Shown here piece by piece: positions 1 to 8,182 of a DNA stretch of 45,120 nt (position 1 is the first letter of the stretch; each line of letters begins with the position of its first letter). The translations under genes were made by a program, and so were the position numbers. The notes beneath the pieces were generated by a model, which saw only the letters and a program-made list of their open reading frames with translations, did not search any database and had not been told where the DNA came from. Origin of the DNA: Peronospora farinosa (lineage: Eukaryota > Oomycota > Peronosporomycetes > Peronosporales > Peronosporaceae); assembly GCA_947646735.1 (NCBI GenBank), contig CANTFK010000811.1, positions 1 through 45,120 of the forward strand, in the 5' to 3' direction.

Positions 1-272
1 CCTAAACCCTAAACCCTAAACCCTAAACCCTAAACCCTAAACCCTAAACCCTAAACCCTAAACCCTAAACCCTAAACCCTAAACCCTAAACCCTAAACCC
101 TAAACCCTAAACCCTAAACCCTAAACCCTAAACCCTAAACCCTAAACCCTAAACCCTAAACCCTAAACCCTAAACCCTAAACCCTAAACCCTAAACCCTA
201 AACCCTAAACCCTAAACCCTAAACCCTAAACCCTAAACCCTAAACCCTAAACCCTAAACCCTAAACCCTAAA
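1..272. repeat. Terminal telomere tract (CCCTAAA)n
   Basis: About 38 perfect head-to-tail CCCTAAA units, the C-rich strand of a TTTAGGG telomere. Because the C-rich strand reads away from the end, the chromosome terminus is to the left of position 1 and the centromere to the right. The tract passes without a break into the slightly degenerate, telomere-like start of the Penelope-like unit at about 273. TTTAGGG telomeres occur in plants, many algae and oomycetes; the retroelements in this window favour an oomycete. Confidence 0.97.
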
Positions 273-302
273 CACCCAACCCCTAAACCCCAAACCTAAA
301 AC

Positions 303-453
303 CTTATACCTGATATCATCGATTATAACAGGTATCTGTTTTGCGTCTCTAATAACTGTCAGACTTTATAACTGATACTATCGCTTTGAGCGGGTATTTG
401 TTATTGTTAGACTTTCAAACCTTATAATTGATACTATCTCTTTGAACGGGTAT
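303..453 (+). repeat. Three 33-bp direct repeats at the pLTR start
   Basis: Three related segments begin near 303, 365 and 421. Each follows the pattern TTATA-NN-TGATA-N-TATC/ATC and ends in GGGTAT or AGGTAT. Spacing is 62 and 56 bp. They lie just upstream of the CCAAT array and recur in the other pLTR copies (4470-4620, 8637-8787). They are probably promoter elements; no known factor site is recognised. Confidence 0.6.
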
Positions 454-475
454 TAATTTTTGGTATCAATAATAT

Positions 476-652
476 GATTGGCTTAAAAATTAACATTTTG
501 ATTGGCTTAAAAGCCGAATACATGATTGGCTTAAAAATCCTACATATTCGATTGGCTAATAAGTCACCTATCTGATTGGCTTAAATGTCATCAATTTGAT
601 TGGTCCAAACCTAAAAAATAATGATTGGACCAAAAGTCAAAATTTTGATTGG
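476..652 (+). promoter_or_regulatory. Array of eight inverted CCAAT boxes, ~24-bp period (copy 1)
   Basis: GATTGG (CCAATC on the other strand) occurs at 476, 500, 524, 550, 574, 598, 623 and 647, with steps of 24, 24, 26, 24, 24, 25 and 24 bp. Most copies are followed by CTTAAAA. ATTGG/CCAAT is the binding core of NF-Y (HAP2/3/5). The array lies about 360 bp upstream of the ORF1 start and is the best promoter candidate in the element. A ninth, decayed copy (GATTATTTGG) starts near 668. Use by NF-Y is inferred from the motif only. Confidence 0.72.
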
Positions 653-828
653 TTTAAAAATTAAACAGATTATTTGGTCACAAAATCAAAAATTTAACAT
701 AATTTAACAAAATTTGTTTAATTCTATCATATTTATCCTTTCGGCACATTGTCTTAAAACTACTATGCTATGTTTTAAGCGCTGTTGTAAGCCAGCTCAA
801 AAATTTGACTGGTTCACATACGCCGAAA

Positions 829-910
829 AAACACGTGGGAATTCTCACTGATGAAGGCTACCCAGCCGAAAGGAAAGGTCACTTTTGATTTTCCTTTGAG
901 ATACGTGTTT
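829..910 (+). ncRNA. Type I hammerhead ribozyme in pLTR copy 1
   Basis: The core is complete: CTGATGA (848-854), stem II GGCT/AGCC (856-859 with 864-867) capped by ACCC, GAAA (868-871), and stem III GGAAA/TTTCC (872-876 with 890-894) with a 13-nt loop. The scissile CTT ends at 896. Stem I pairs TGAGA (897-901) with TCTCA (843-847) and, across an internal loop, ACGTGTTT (903-910) with AAACACGT (829-836). Predicted cleavage is between 896 and 897, 115 nt before the ORF1 ATG. One oddity is an extra A (855) between the CTGATGA box and stem II. Hammerheads in pLTRs are known from Penelope-like elements; activity here is inferred. Confidence 0.85.
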
Positions 911-1011
911 GTATTCAGTAGCCTAGTTATATTCTATATTTTAGTTTTTTACTAGGTTTATACTGTATACTGTATACTTTGTATACTCTGGTATTCGAAG
1001 GGAAGTTGACC

Positions 1012-2001
1012 ATGTCTACCTCGGTAGACCCAACCCTAAACCCTCCTCGACACCCCGTCGATTCAAGCTGCGATCCGGTGAGGCCTTCGAACCCTCCGTT
1101 GATTGCGCTGCCACTCTTCCTGGATGAGCATATTACTGCCTCCTATAGGAAGAAGGTGACCCTTAATGGCAAGATCAAAGCCAAAAGGGCCGCCATTCAA
1201 AAGTTGACGGAGCATGATGCCAATGGCACTTGCCCCAAATCGCTTCAGATTTCGCATCAGATGACCTTTTCGGATGGTCTTCGCGAATCTGATCCTGAAT
1301 TTGTGAAAATTCAAAGCGAATATTTTGAGGAGATTAAATCTCGCTACCTCAAGCAGGCAACTGCTATTGCACTCAAAGTGCAACATGAGGAACTCAGAAC
1401 TCTCAACTTGCAATTTGGAAATTTGGATACAGAATTTTACAATAAAACTTGTGAATTTTTTGATACCCAACAAACTGCCGCCTATCCCACTGTACCTCTA
1501 ACAAAGGGCATCGCATCAGGACGCGAAGTGGGATTTCGCGATCGGTTTTCAGGGGAATTCCATTTTCCGTATTTGGTCGAATTGGCCAAAGACAAATATT
1601 GCTCTAAATGGTCCCATTATCTAGATGGTCTAAATGATCGTCTAGCTCTAATGTCCATTAAAGCCAAAGCCCTCGAGGCTAAGCGTGCCGCTGCTGAAGA
1701 CACAGAAATGGGTCTTCCAGACGAGACTAAGATTAAAGATCTTGTGTCGAAAGTGGCTGACGCCAAGTTCAAAAAACTTGAATCAATGATCCGTGGCCTG
1801 TCTAAATCCAGCCCGGGTCCCAAGTCGCGTCAAAAAAACCGCCCAGCCGGGAAAAAGACCCAGTCACCCGGCAAAAAACCCAAACCGAAACCCAAACCTC
1901 GCGCAAAAGGCGCCCCCGGCGGTCACACTGGGCAAAACAAGCGAAAACGCGCCGGGCAAATTTCCGGAAGCAAAAACGCCAAGCCAAGAAACAAGCACTA
2001 A
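1012..2001 (+). CDS. PLE ORF1, basic C-terminal tail (unit 1)
   Basis: A 329-residue protein if translation starts at ATG 1012; the frame is open further upstream (to 979), but this is the first ATG downstream of the ribozyme. No known domain is recognised. The middle part (about residues 90-250) is charged and helix-rich and may form short coiled coils. The last 60 residues are strongly basic, with repeated KPKP and KRKR, as expected for nucleic-acid binding or nuclear import. Its role is probably nucleocapsid-like, as suggested for ORF1 proteins of other PLEs. Codons 7-11 lie in the telomere-like CCAACCCTAAACCCT. The 3' part overlaps the RT frame and carries the -1 frameshift signal. Unit 2 differs by one residue (Asp to Glu). 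Confidence 0.82.
   Translation: MSTSVDPTLNPPRHPVDSSCDPVRPSNPPLIALPLFLDEHITASYRKKVTLNGKIKAKRAAIQKLTEHDANGTCPKSLQISHQMTFSDGLRESDPEFVKIQSEYFEEIKSRYLKQATAIALKVQHEELRTLNLQFGNLDTEFYNKTCEFFDTQQTAAYPTVPLTKGIASGREVGFRDRFSGEFHFPYLVELAKDKYCSKWSHYLDGLNDRLALMSIKAKALEAKRAAAEDTEMGLPDETKIKDLVSKVADAKFKKLESMIRGLSKSSPGPKSRQKNRPAGKKTQSPGKKPKPKPKPRAKGAPGGHTGQNKRKRAGQISGSKNAKPRNKH
1833..1872 (+). promoter_or_regulatory. Putative -1 ribosomal frameshift signal (unit 1)
   Basis: The heptamer A AAA AAC at 1833-1839 is in the correct ORF1 phase (codons AAA 1834-1836 and AAC 1837-1839). After a 6-nt spacer comes a GC-only hairpin: GCCGGG (1846-1851) pairs with CCCGGC (1867-1872) around a 15-nt loop. The RT frame is the -1 frame, opens at 1806 just after a TAA at 1803, and has no ATG before the RT domain. 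Loop bases CCCAGT (1859-1864) could also pair with ACTGGG (1927-1932) to form a pseudoknot. All parts match the classical -1 frameshift layout. Function is inferred. Confidence 0.72.
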
Positions 2002-3926
2002 AAGCAGATTTAGTAGTTAAAACTCCTTTAATACAGCTTAAGTCTTCAACTAAAACTAATGTTTTACGTTTATTCGGTAATCGTCCGGTGTTTACTATTA
2101 ATCACCGTGTCACAAATTTAGCATTTCATGACCTTACCCCTCCGGGCACGAACCTTCCTAACGGTCTGTCCAAATTATTAGGTCTCAGCTTTAAATTTTG
2201 TCCAACACCACCCCGAATTAAAACGGCAGCCTATTTGGCTGGGTTCGATTCACTTATGCGTTCTATTAAAATTAACGCTGCTTTTCGTGATAAACCGGAT
2301 CGCACATATGCAAAACAAATCTATGTACCGAATCCGTCATGGAAACCCCCGGAATTAGCTAATCCTAATTTTATGCAATTCCTTATGCATACTCGTGGCA
2401 TCCTAAAAGATAGCTTAGACTTATATAAATTTCGTCATAGCTTTAATTTGCCACGGCGTAGTCGACAAATGCTTGGTGAGCTTCGTCGTAAAACTGACCT
2501 TAAATTCTTGGCGACCGACAAAAATCTCGGTCCCGCTGTCATGTTAACGGAACAATATATCCGTTGGTGTCTTGAACATCTTCGTTCTGACAATATTTAC
2601 TTACATTATCCCAAAATTCCATTGCGTGCATTACAACGCATGGTATTAAATTGGCACTTCAGGGTATCTAAAAAATATCCCGAATTAGTAAGAAATATCA
2701 AGATAGTTATACATACTATTGATACTACAATACCGGCTCGGTTTTATGGAATGCCTAAAATTCATAAAACTCCGATGGGATTTCGCCCAATTGTAGCATC
2801 TATTAATTCACCCCTTCATGGCTTATCAAAATGGATAGATTATATGCTTCAGCCATATATTCTAAACTGTAGCCATATCCTTCAAAGTAGTAATCGCTTA
2901 CTACCACAGTTAAGCGACCTACAAATACCCTCTGATTCGCTCTTGACAACCTGGGATGCTACTTCCCTCTATACGTCCATACCGAATTCAGAAGGATTAC
3001 GAGCAATATCATGGTGGCTACGGGACTCTAAGTACCGTGATATCATCTTAGAAGGGATAACCATACTTATGAACCATAATTGGTTTGAATTTGGAGACAC
3101 TTGTTGGCGCCAAACCCGTGGTGCTGCAATGGGTACACCCGCTGCTCCTAGTTATGCTAACTTATATTTAGCATACTACGAGATAAATGTACTATTTCCA
3201 ATGTTCAAAGACTCTTTGGTTTTCTATACCAGATATATTGACGATGTATTCATCATATTTTCAGTTGATACTTCGCGTCTCTGGTATTATAATCGCTTTA
3301 AAGCTGTCATGTCGCGTACCTTTCCGGGTATTAAGTGGACGTCACCATCCCAATCACTAGATTTAGGTATGACACCTCCACCGCAAACAGCTGATTTTCT
3401 TGACTTAACTATTACTCTCGAAAATACTACAATTTTTACGCAAACTTATCAAAAAGCGTTAAATTTGTATCTTTATCCCTGTCCTACCAGTGCTCATCCG
3501 CCTGGTGTATTTTCAGGGTTAATTCATGGCTTAATCCGCACATATTTTACTCAAAATACGAAACTTGATGATTTTAAATCAACTTTGCGTTTGTTATATA
3601 CGCGGTTACGTGCCCGCGGATTTTCGGAATATTTCCTAAAGAAAACATTTACATCAGCGTATGCTAAATGTCGCCAACCTTCTACTAATAGTAAGGATGG
3701 CATGCGAATTATTCCGTATAAAATCACTTTCGACTCTAACGGCCCTCGCCAAAAGACACTTAAGAAAATGATTAAATTTCGCCAACTTCAACGTCTACTA
3801 ATAAGACAACGCCTTGGTCGCTTAGTTATTTGCTATAAACGCCCACATAACTTAGCATCATTATTAATTCGTGCTAAAATTCAGCCTGAATTTAAACCAA
3901 GTCCAAAAGAACTTTTAAATCTTTAA
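1839..3926 (+). CDS. Penelope-like reverse transcriptase, no endonuclease domain (unit 1)
   Basis: The frame is open from 1806 to 3926 and overlaps the end of ORF1 by about 195 bp. A GTG at 2088 is not a convincing start; entry by -1 frameshift at 1839 would give an ORF1-RT fusion of roughly 970 residues. Counting from 2088, RT motifs in order are: FLATDKNLGPAV (about 140-152), FYGMPKIHK, RPIVASINSPLHG, motif A WDATSLYTSIP (about 287-297), motif B GAAMGTPAAPSYANLYL (about 345) and motif C YIDD (about 384). The PKIHK and SLYTSIP signatures mark a Penelope-like RT. The protein ends in a short basic segment without a GIY-YIG nuclease, so it belongs to the endonuclease-deficient group. Such RTs are thought to use exposed chromosome ends as primers, which fits the location. 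Confidence 0.93.
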   Translation, partial: PPSREKDPVTRQKTQTETQTSRKRRPRRSHWAKQAKTRRANFRKQKRQAKKQALKADLVVKTPLIQLKSSTKTNVLRLFGNRPVFTINHRVTNLAFHDLTPPGTNLPNGLSKLLGLSFKFCPTPPRIKTAAYLAGFDSLMRSIKINAAFRDKPDRTYAKQIYVPNPSWKPPELANPNFMQFLMHTRGILKDSLDLYKFRHSFNLPRRSRQMLGELRRKTDLKFLATDKNLGPAVMLTEQYIRWCLEHLRSDNIYLHYPKIPLRALQRMVLNWHFRVSKKYPELVRNIKIVIHTIDTTIPARFYGMPKIHKTPMGFRPIVASINSPLHGLSKWIDYMLQPYILNCSHILQSSNRLLPQLSDLQIPSDSLLTTWDATSLYTSIPNSEGLRAISWWLRDSKYRDIILEGITILMNHNWFEFGDTCWRQTRGAAMGTPAAPSYANLYLAYYEINVLFPMFKDSLVFYTRYIDDVFIIFSVDTSRLWYYNRFKAVMSRTFPGIKWTSPSQSLDLGMTPPPQTADFLDLTITLENTTIFTQTYQKALNLYLYPCPTSAHPPGVFSGLIHGLIRTYFTQNTKLDDFKSTLRLLYTRLRARGFSEYFLKKTFTSAYAKCRQPSTNSKDGMRIIPYKITFDSNGPRQKTLKKMIKFRQLQRLLIRQRLGRLVICYKRPHNLASLLIRAKIQPEFKPSPKELLNL

Positions 3927-4015
3927 AACTAAGTAATGTTTTAAATATTTAAATTAATGTTGAAAAGAGATATATAAATATAAAATAAATATAAAAAATA
4001 TATATGAAGTTGTGT

Positions 4016-4121
4016 GTACAAACTCCGTACAGCTGGGATGTGTATGAAGCTCGAAAATATTCGAGTTCAGGACACCGTCCCGCCCCTAAAATAGGGGGCT
4101 TACCGTACCAAGCGTTTGTAC
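4016..4121 (+). ncRNA. Predicted multibranched RNA domain in PLE 3' region (copy 1)
   Basis: GTACAAAC (4016-4023) and GTTTGTAC (4114-4121) form a perfect 8-bp closing helix. Inside are CTCGAA/TTCGAG (4050-4065, loop AATA), CCCCTA/TAGGGG (4083-4097), and GGGA (4035-4038) with TCCC (4078-4081), extended by GTGT/ACAC across a bulge. The copy at 8183-8288 is identical by eye. It matches no ribozyme family that I recognise. It may be a recognition element for the RT. Confidence 0.5.
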
Positions 4122-4364
4122 GACCAACTAATTTCCCCGGGAGCGCACGGCCTCAGTGATCCTACATTCCTGGGCAATGGGAATGCGGTATCACATCGTA
4201 GGCGCAGTGGCACATTTGGGGAGCCCAAGTTAGGACGTTCCACCGATATGGTAAATTGCACTTGATCTTATCCCGAAATGGGACGAGAAGGCATGATTTT
4301 TTGACCCATATCAAGCTTTAGCTTATAGACACTCTAGTACCCACGCGTACAAGTGGCAATATAT

Positions 4365-4437
4365 AATGGGTCATTTTACCCATTTTAGTACCCAATTCCA
4401 ATTTGGGTACAGTGTGAGGCCCAGTTTTGGCTGGGCC
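4365..4437 (+). other. Triple hairpin at the PLE unit end (copy 1)
   Basis: Three perfect stem-loops stand side by side: AATGGGT/ACCCATT (4365-4384), GTACCCAA/TTGGGTAC (4388-4410) and GGCCCAG/CTGGGCC (4418-4437). Two bases later the telomere-like start of unit 2 begins. The copy is at 8532-8604. The position suggests a 3'-end, processing or RT-binding function. Confidence 0.6.
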
Positions 4438-4642
4438 AACACCCAACCCCTAAACCCCAAACCTAAAACCTTATACCTGATATCATCGATTATAACAGGT
4501 ATCTGTTTTGCGTCTCTAATAACTGTCAGACTTTATAACTGATACTATCGCTTTGAGCGGGTATTTGTTATTGTTAGACTTTCAAACCTTATAATTGATA
4601 CTATCTCTTTGAACGGGTATTAATTTTTGGTATCAATAATAT

Positions 4643-4819
4643 GATTGGCTTAAAAATTAACATTTTGATTGGCTTAAAAGCCGAATATATGATTGGCTTA
4701 AAAATCCTACATATTCGATTGGCTAATAAGTCACCTATCTGATTGGCTTAAATGTCATCAATTTGATTGGTCCAAACCTAAAAAATAATGATTGGACCAA
4801 AAGTCAAAATTTTGATTGG
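4643..4819 (+). promoter_or_regulatory. Array of eight inverted CCAAT boxes (copy 2)
   Basis: The same eight GATTGG motifs and spacing as in copy 1, shifted by 4167 bp. It would drive unit 2, or allow internal starts within a long transcript from unit 1. Confidence 0.7.
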
Positions 4820-4995
4820 TTTAAAAATTAAACAGATTATTTGGTCACAAAATCAAAAATTTAACATAATTTAACAAAATTTGTTTAATTCTATCATATT
4901 TATCCTTTCGGCACATTGTCTTAAAACTACTATGCTATGTTTTAAGCGCTGTTGTAAGCCAGCTTAAAAATTTGACTGGTTCACATACGCCGAAA

Positions 4996-5077
4996 AAACA
5001 CGTGGGAATTCTCACTGATGAAGGCTACCCAGCCGAAAGGAAAGGTCACTTTTGATTTTCCTTTGAGATACGTGTTT
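4996..5077 (+). ncRNA. Type I hammerhead ribozyme in pLTR copy 2
   Basis: Identical in sequence to the copy at 829-910, with CTGATGA at 5015-5021 and predicted cleavage between 5063 and 5064. Cleavage here and at 896/897 would cut a read-through transcript into a 4167-nt monomer with ORF1 and RT in the middle. Confidence 0.85.
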
Positions 5078-5178
5078 GTATTCAGTAGCCTAGTTATATT
5101 CTATATTTTAGTTTTTTACTAGGTTTATACTGTATACTGTATACTTTGTATACTCTGGTATTCGAAGGGAAGTTGACC

Positions 5179-6168
5179 ATGTCTACCTCGGTAGACCCAA
5201 CCCTAAACCCTCCTCGACACCCCGTCGATTCAAGCTGCGATCCGGTGAGGCCTTCGAACCCTCCGTTGATTGCGCTGCCACTCTTCCTGGATGAGCATAT
5301 TACTGCCTCCTATAGGAAGAAGGTGACCCTTAATGGCAAGATCAAAGCCAAAAGGGCCGCCATTCAAAAGTTGACGGAGCATGATGCCAATGGCACTTGC
5401 CCCAAATCGCTTCAGATTTCGCATCAGATGACCTTTTCGGATGGTCTTCGCGAATCTGATCCTGAATTTGTGAAAATTCAAAGCGAATATTTTGAGGAGA
5501 TTAAATCTCGCTACCTCAAGCAGGCAACTGCTATTGCACTCAAAGTGCAACATGAGGAACTCAGAACTCTCAACTTGCAATTTGGAAATTTGGATACAGA
5601 ATTTTACAATAAAACTTGTGAATTTTTTGATACCCAACAAACTGCCGCCTATCCCACTGTACCTCTAACAAAGGGCATCGCATCAGGACGCGAAGTGGGA
5701 TTTCGCGATCGGTTTTCAGGGGAATTCCATTTTCCGTATTTGGTCGAATTGGCCAAAGACAAATATTGCTCTAAATGGTCCCATTATCTAGATGGTCTAA
5801 ATGATCGTCTAGCTCTAATGTCCATTAAAGCCAAAGCCCTCGAGGCTAAGCGTGCCGCTGCTGAAGACACAGAAATGGGTCTTCCAGACGAGACTAAGAT
5901 TAAAGATCTTGTGTCGAAAGTGGCTGAGGCCAAGTTCAAAAAACTTGAATCAATGATCCGTGGCCTGTCTAAATCCAGCCCGGGTCCCAAGTCGCGTCAA
6001 AAAAACCGCCCAGCCGGGAAAAAGACCCAGTCACCCGGCAAAAAACCCAAACCGAAACCCAAACCTCGCGCAAAAGGCGCCCCCGGCGGTCACACTGGGC
6101 AAAACAAGCGAAAACGCGCCGGGCAAATTTCCGGAAGCAAAAACGCCAAGCCAAGAAACAAGCACTAA
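5179..6168 (+). CDS. PLE ORF1, basic C-terminal tail (unit 2)
   Basis: The same 329-residue product as in unit 1, except for Glu in place of Asp near residue 250 (C to G at 5928). Start, telomere-like early codons (5197-5211), basic tail and overlap with the RT frame are unchanged. The intact frame in two copies indicates recent activity or selection on the protein. Confidence 0.82.
   Translation: MSTSVDPTLNPPRHPVDSSCDPVRPSNPPLIALPLFLDEHITASYRKKVTLNGKIKAKRAAIQKLTEHDANGTCPKSLQISHQMTFSDGLRESDPEFVKIQSEYFEEIKSRYLKQATAIALKVQHEELRTLNLQFGNLDTEFYNKTCEFFDTQQTAAYPTVPLTKGIASGREVGFRDRFSGEFHFPYLVELAKDKYCSKWSHYLDGLNDRLALMSIKAKALEAKRAAAEDTEMGLPDETKIKDLVSKVAEAKFKKLESMIRGLSKSSPGPKSRQKNRPAGKKTQSPGKKPKPKPKPRAKGAPGGHTGQNKRKRAGQISGSKNAKPRNKH
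6000..6039 (+). promoter_or_regulatory. Putative -1 ribosomal frameshift signal (unit 2)
   Basis: The heptamer A AAA AAC at 6000-6006 is in ORF1 phase, followed by a 6-nt spacer and the hairpin GCCGGG/CCCGGC (6013-6018 with 6034-6039). Identical to unit 1. Confidence 0.7.
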
Positions 6169-8093
6169 AAGCAGATTTAGTAGTTAAAACTCCTTTAATA
6201 CAGCTTAAGTCTTCAACTAAAACTAATGTTTTACGTTTATTCGGTAATCGTCCGGTGTTTACTATTAATCACCGTGTCACAAATTTAGCATTTCATGACC
6301 TTACCCCTCCGGGCACGAACCTTCCTAACGGTCTGTCCAAATTATTAGGTCTCAGCTTTAAATTTTGTCCAACACCACCCCGAATTAAAACGGCAGCCTA
6401 TTTGGCTGGGTTCGATTCACTTATGCGTTCTATTAAAATTAACGCTGCTTTTCGTGATAAACCGGATCGCACATATGCAAAACAAATCTATGTACCGAAT
6501 CCGTCATGGAAACCCCCGGAATTAGCTAATCCTAATTTTATGCAATTCCTTATGCATACTCGTGGCATCCTAAAAGATAGCTTAGACTTATATAAATTTC
6601 GTCATAGCTTTAATTTGCCACGGCGTAGTCGACAAATGCTTGGTGAGCTTCGTCGTAAAACTGACCTTAAATTCTTGGCGACCGACAAAAATCTCGGTCC
6701 CGCTGTCATGTTAACGGAACAATATATCCGTTGGTGTCTTGAACATCTTCGTTCTGACAATATTTACTTACATTATCCCAAAATTCCATTGCGTGCATTA
6801 CAACGCATGGTATTAAATTGGCACTTCAGGGTATCTAAAAAATATCCCGAATTAGTAAGAAATATCAAGATAGTTATACATACTATTGATACTACAATAC
6901 CGGCTCGGTTTTATGGAATGCCTAAAATTCATAAAACTCCGATGGGATTTCGCCCAATTGTAGCATCTATTAATTCACCCCTTCATGGCTTATCAAAATG
7001 GATAGATTATATGCTTCAGCCATATATTCTAAACTGTAGCCATATCCTTCAAAGTAGTAATCGCTTACTACCACAGTTAAGCGACCTACAAATACCCTCT
7101 GATTCGCTCTTGACAACCTGGGATGCTACTTCCCTCTATACGTCCATACCGAATTCAGAAGGATTACGAGCAATATCATGGTGGCTACGGGACTCTAAGT
7201 ACCGTGATATCATCTTAGAAGGGATAACCATACTTATGAACCATAATTGGTTTGAATTTGGAGACACTTGTTGGCGCCAAACCCGTGGTGCTGCAATGGG
7301 TACACCCGCTGCTCCTAGTTATGCTAACTTATATTTAGCATACTACGAGATAAATGTACTATTTCCAATGTTCAAAGACTCTTTGGTTTTCTATACCAGA
7401 TATATTGACGATGTATTCATCATATTTTCAGTTGATACTTCGCGTCTCTGGTATTATAATCGCTTTAAAGCTGTCATGTCGCGTACCTTTCCGGGTATTA
7501 AGTGGACGTCACCATCCCAATCACTAGATTTAGGTATGACACCTCCACCGCAAACAGCTGATTTTCTTGACTTAACTATTACTCTCGAAAATACTACAAT
7601 TTTTACGCAAACTTATCAAAAAGCGTTAAATTTGTATCTTTATCCCTGTCCTACCAGTGCTCATCCGCCTGGTGTATTTTCAGGGTTAATTCATGGCTTA
7701 ATCCGCACATATTTTACTCAAAATACGAAACTTGATGATTTTAAATCAACTTTGCGTTTGTTATATACGCGGTTACGTGCCCGCGGATTTTCGGAATATT
7801 TCCTAAAGAAAACATTTACATCAGCGTATGCTAAATGTCGCCAACCTTCTACTAATAGTAAGGATGGCATGCGAATTATTCCGTATAAAATCACTTTCGA
7901 CTCTAACGGCCCTCGCCAAAAGACACTTAAGAAAATGATTAAATTTCGCCAACTTCAACGTCTACTAATAAGACAACGCCTTGGTCGCTTAGTTATTTGC
8001 TATAAACGCCCACATAACTTAGCATCATTATTAATTCGTGCTAAAATTCAGCCTGAATTTAAACCAAGTCCAAAAGAACTTTTAAATCTTTAA
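6006..8093 (+). CDS. Penelope-like reverse transcriptase, no endonuclease domain (unit 2)
   Basis: The RT translation is identical to that of unit 1, with all motifs present (YIDD, WDATSLYTSIP, GAAMGTP) and no GIY-YIG domain. The frame is open from 5973, without an ATG before the RT domain, and lies -1 to ORF1. The product would act in cis on the element RNA at chromosome ends. Confidence 0.93.
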   Translation, partial: PPSREKDPVTRQKTQTETQTSRKRRPRRSHWAKQAKTRRANFRKQKRQAKKQALKADLVVKTPLIQLKSSTKTNVLRLFGNRPVFTINHRVTNLAFHDLTPPGTNLPNGLSKLLGLSFKFCPTPPRIKTAAYLAGFDSLMRSIKINAAFRDKPDRTYAKQIYVPNPSWKPPELANPNFMQFLMHTRGILKDSLDLYKFRHSFNLPRRSRQMLGELRRKTDLKFLATDKNLGPAVMLTEQYIRWCLEHLRSDNIYLHYPKIPLRALQRMVLNWHFRVSKKYPELVRNIKIVIHTIDTTIPARFYGMPKIHKTPMGFRPIVASINSPLHGLSKWIDYMLQPYILNCSHILQSSNRLLPQLSDLQIPSDSLLTTWDATSLYTSIPNSEGLRAISWWLRDSKYRDIILEGITILMNHNWFEFGDTCWRQTRGAAMGTPAAPSYANLYLAYYEINVLFPMFKDSLVFYTRYIDDVFIIFSVDTSRLWYYNRFKAVMSRTFPGIKWTSPSQSLDLGMTPPPQTADFLDLTITLENTTIFTQTYQKALNLYLYPCPTSAHPPGVFSGLIHGLIRTYFTQNTKLDDFKSTLRLLYTRLRARGFSEYFLKKTFTSAYAKCRQPSTNSKDGMRIIPYKITFDSNGPRQKTLKKMIKFRQLQRLLIRQRLGRLVICYKRPHNLASLLIRAKIQPEFKPSPKELLNL

Positions 8094-8182
8094 AACTAAG
8101 TAATGTTTTAAATATTTAAATTAATGTTGAAAAGAGATATATAAATATAAAATAAATATAAAAAATATATATGAAGTTGTGT

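Larger units (their letters stand above)
273..1044 (+). repeat. PLE pseudo-LTR (pLTR), copy 1
   Basis: These 772 bp recur at 4440-5211 and 8607-9378. The segment is bounded on both sides by telomere-like sequence: degenerate CCCTAAA-type repeats at 273-303, and an exact CCAACCCTAAACCCT at 1030-1044, which already lies inside ORF1. It holds three direct repeats, an array of inverted CCAAT boxes, a hammerhead ribozyme, a TATACTG microrepeat (about 960-980) and the ORF1 start codon. Partial tandem copies acting as pseudo-LTRs, often with hammerhead ribozymes, are typical of Penelope-like elements. Confidence 0.88.
3927..4439 (+). other. PLE 3' untranslated region, structured (unit 1)
   Basis: No open frame of note. 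It begins with an A/T-only stretch (about 3970-4004), then a domain closed by an 8-bp helix (4016-4121), then further hairpins such as TCCC-GAAAT-GGGA near 4271 and CATTCC/GGGAATG near 4166. It ends in three perfect hairpins (4365-4437), right before the telomere-like start of the next unit. The same sequence is at 8094-8606. It probably provides the RT recognition and 3'-end region of the template RNA. Confidence 0.6.

Noticed and set aside
1063..1473. Minus-strand frame opposite to PLE ORF1 (and its copy at 5230-5640)
   Set aside because: Fully embedded in ORF1, no domain, and its existence in both units only reflects unit identity.
1870..1881. Second A-rich run in ORF1 (GCAAAAAACCC) as a frameshift site
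   Set aside because: The phase gives C AAA AAA followed by CCC, not an X XXY YYZ heptamer; the run at 1833-1839 fits better and has the hairpin at the right distance.
2088..2090. GTG as the RT start codon
   Set aside because: Eukaryotic context, no ATG nearby, and the frame is open far upstream into the ORF1 overlap; a frameshift is more plausible.
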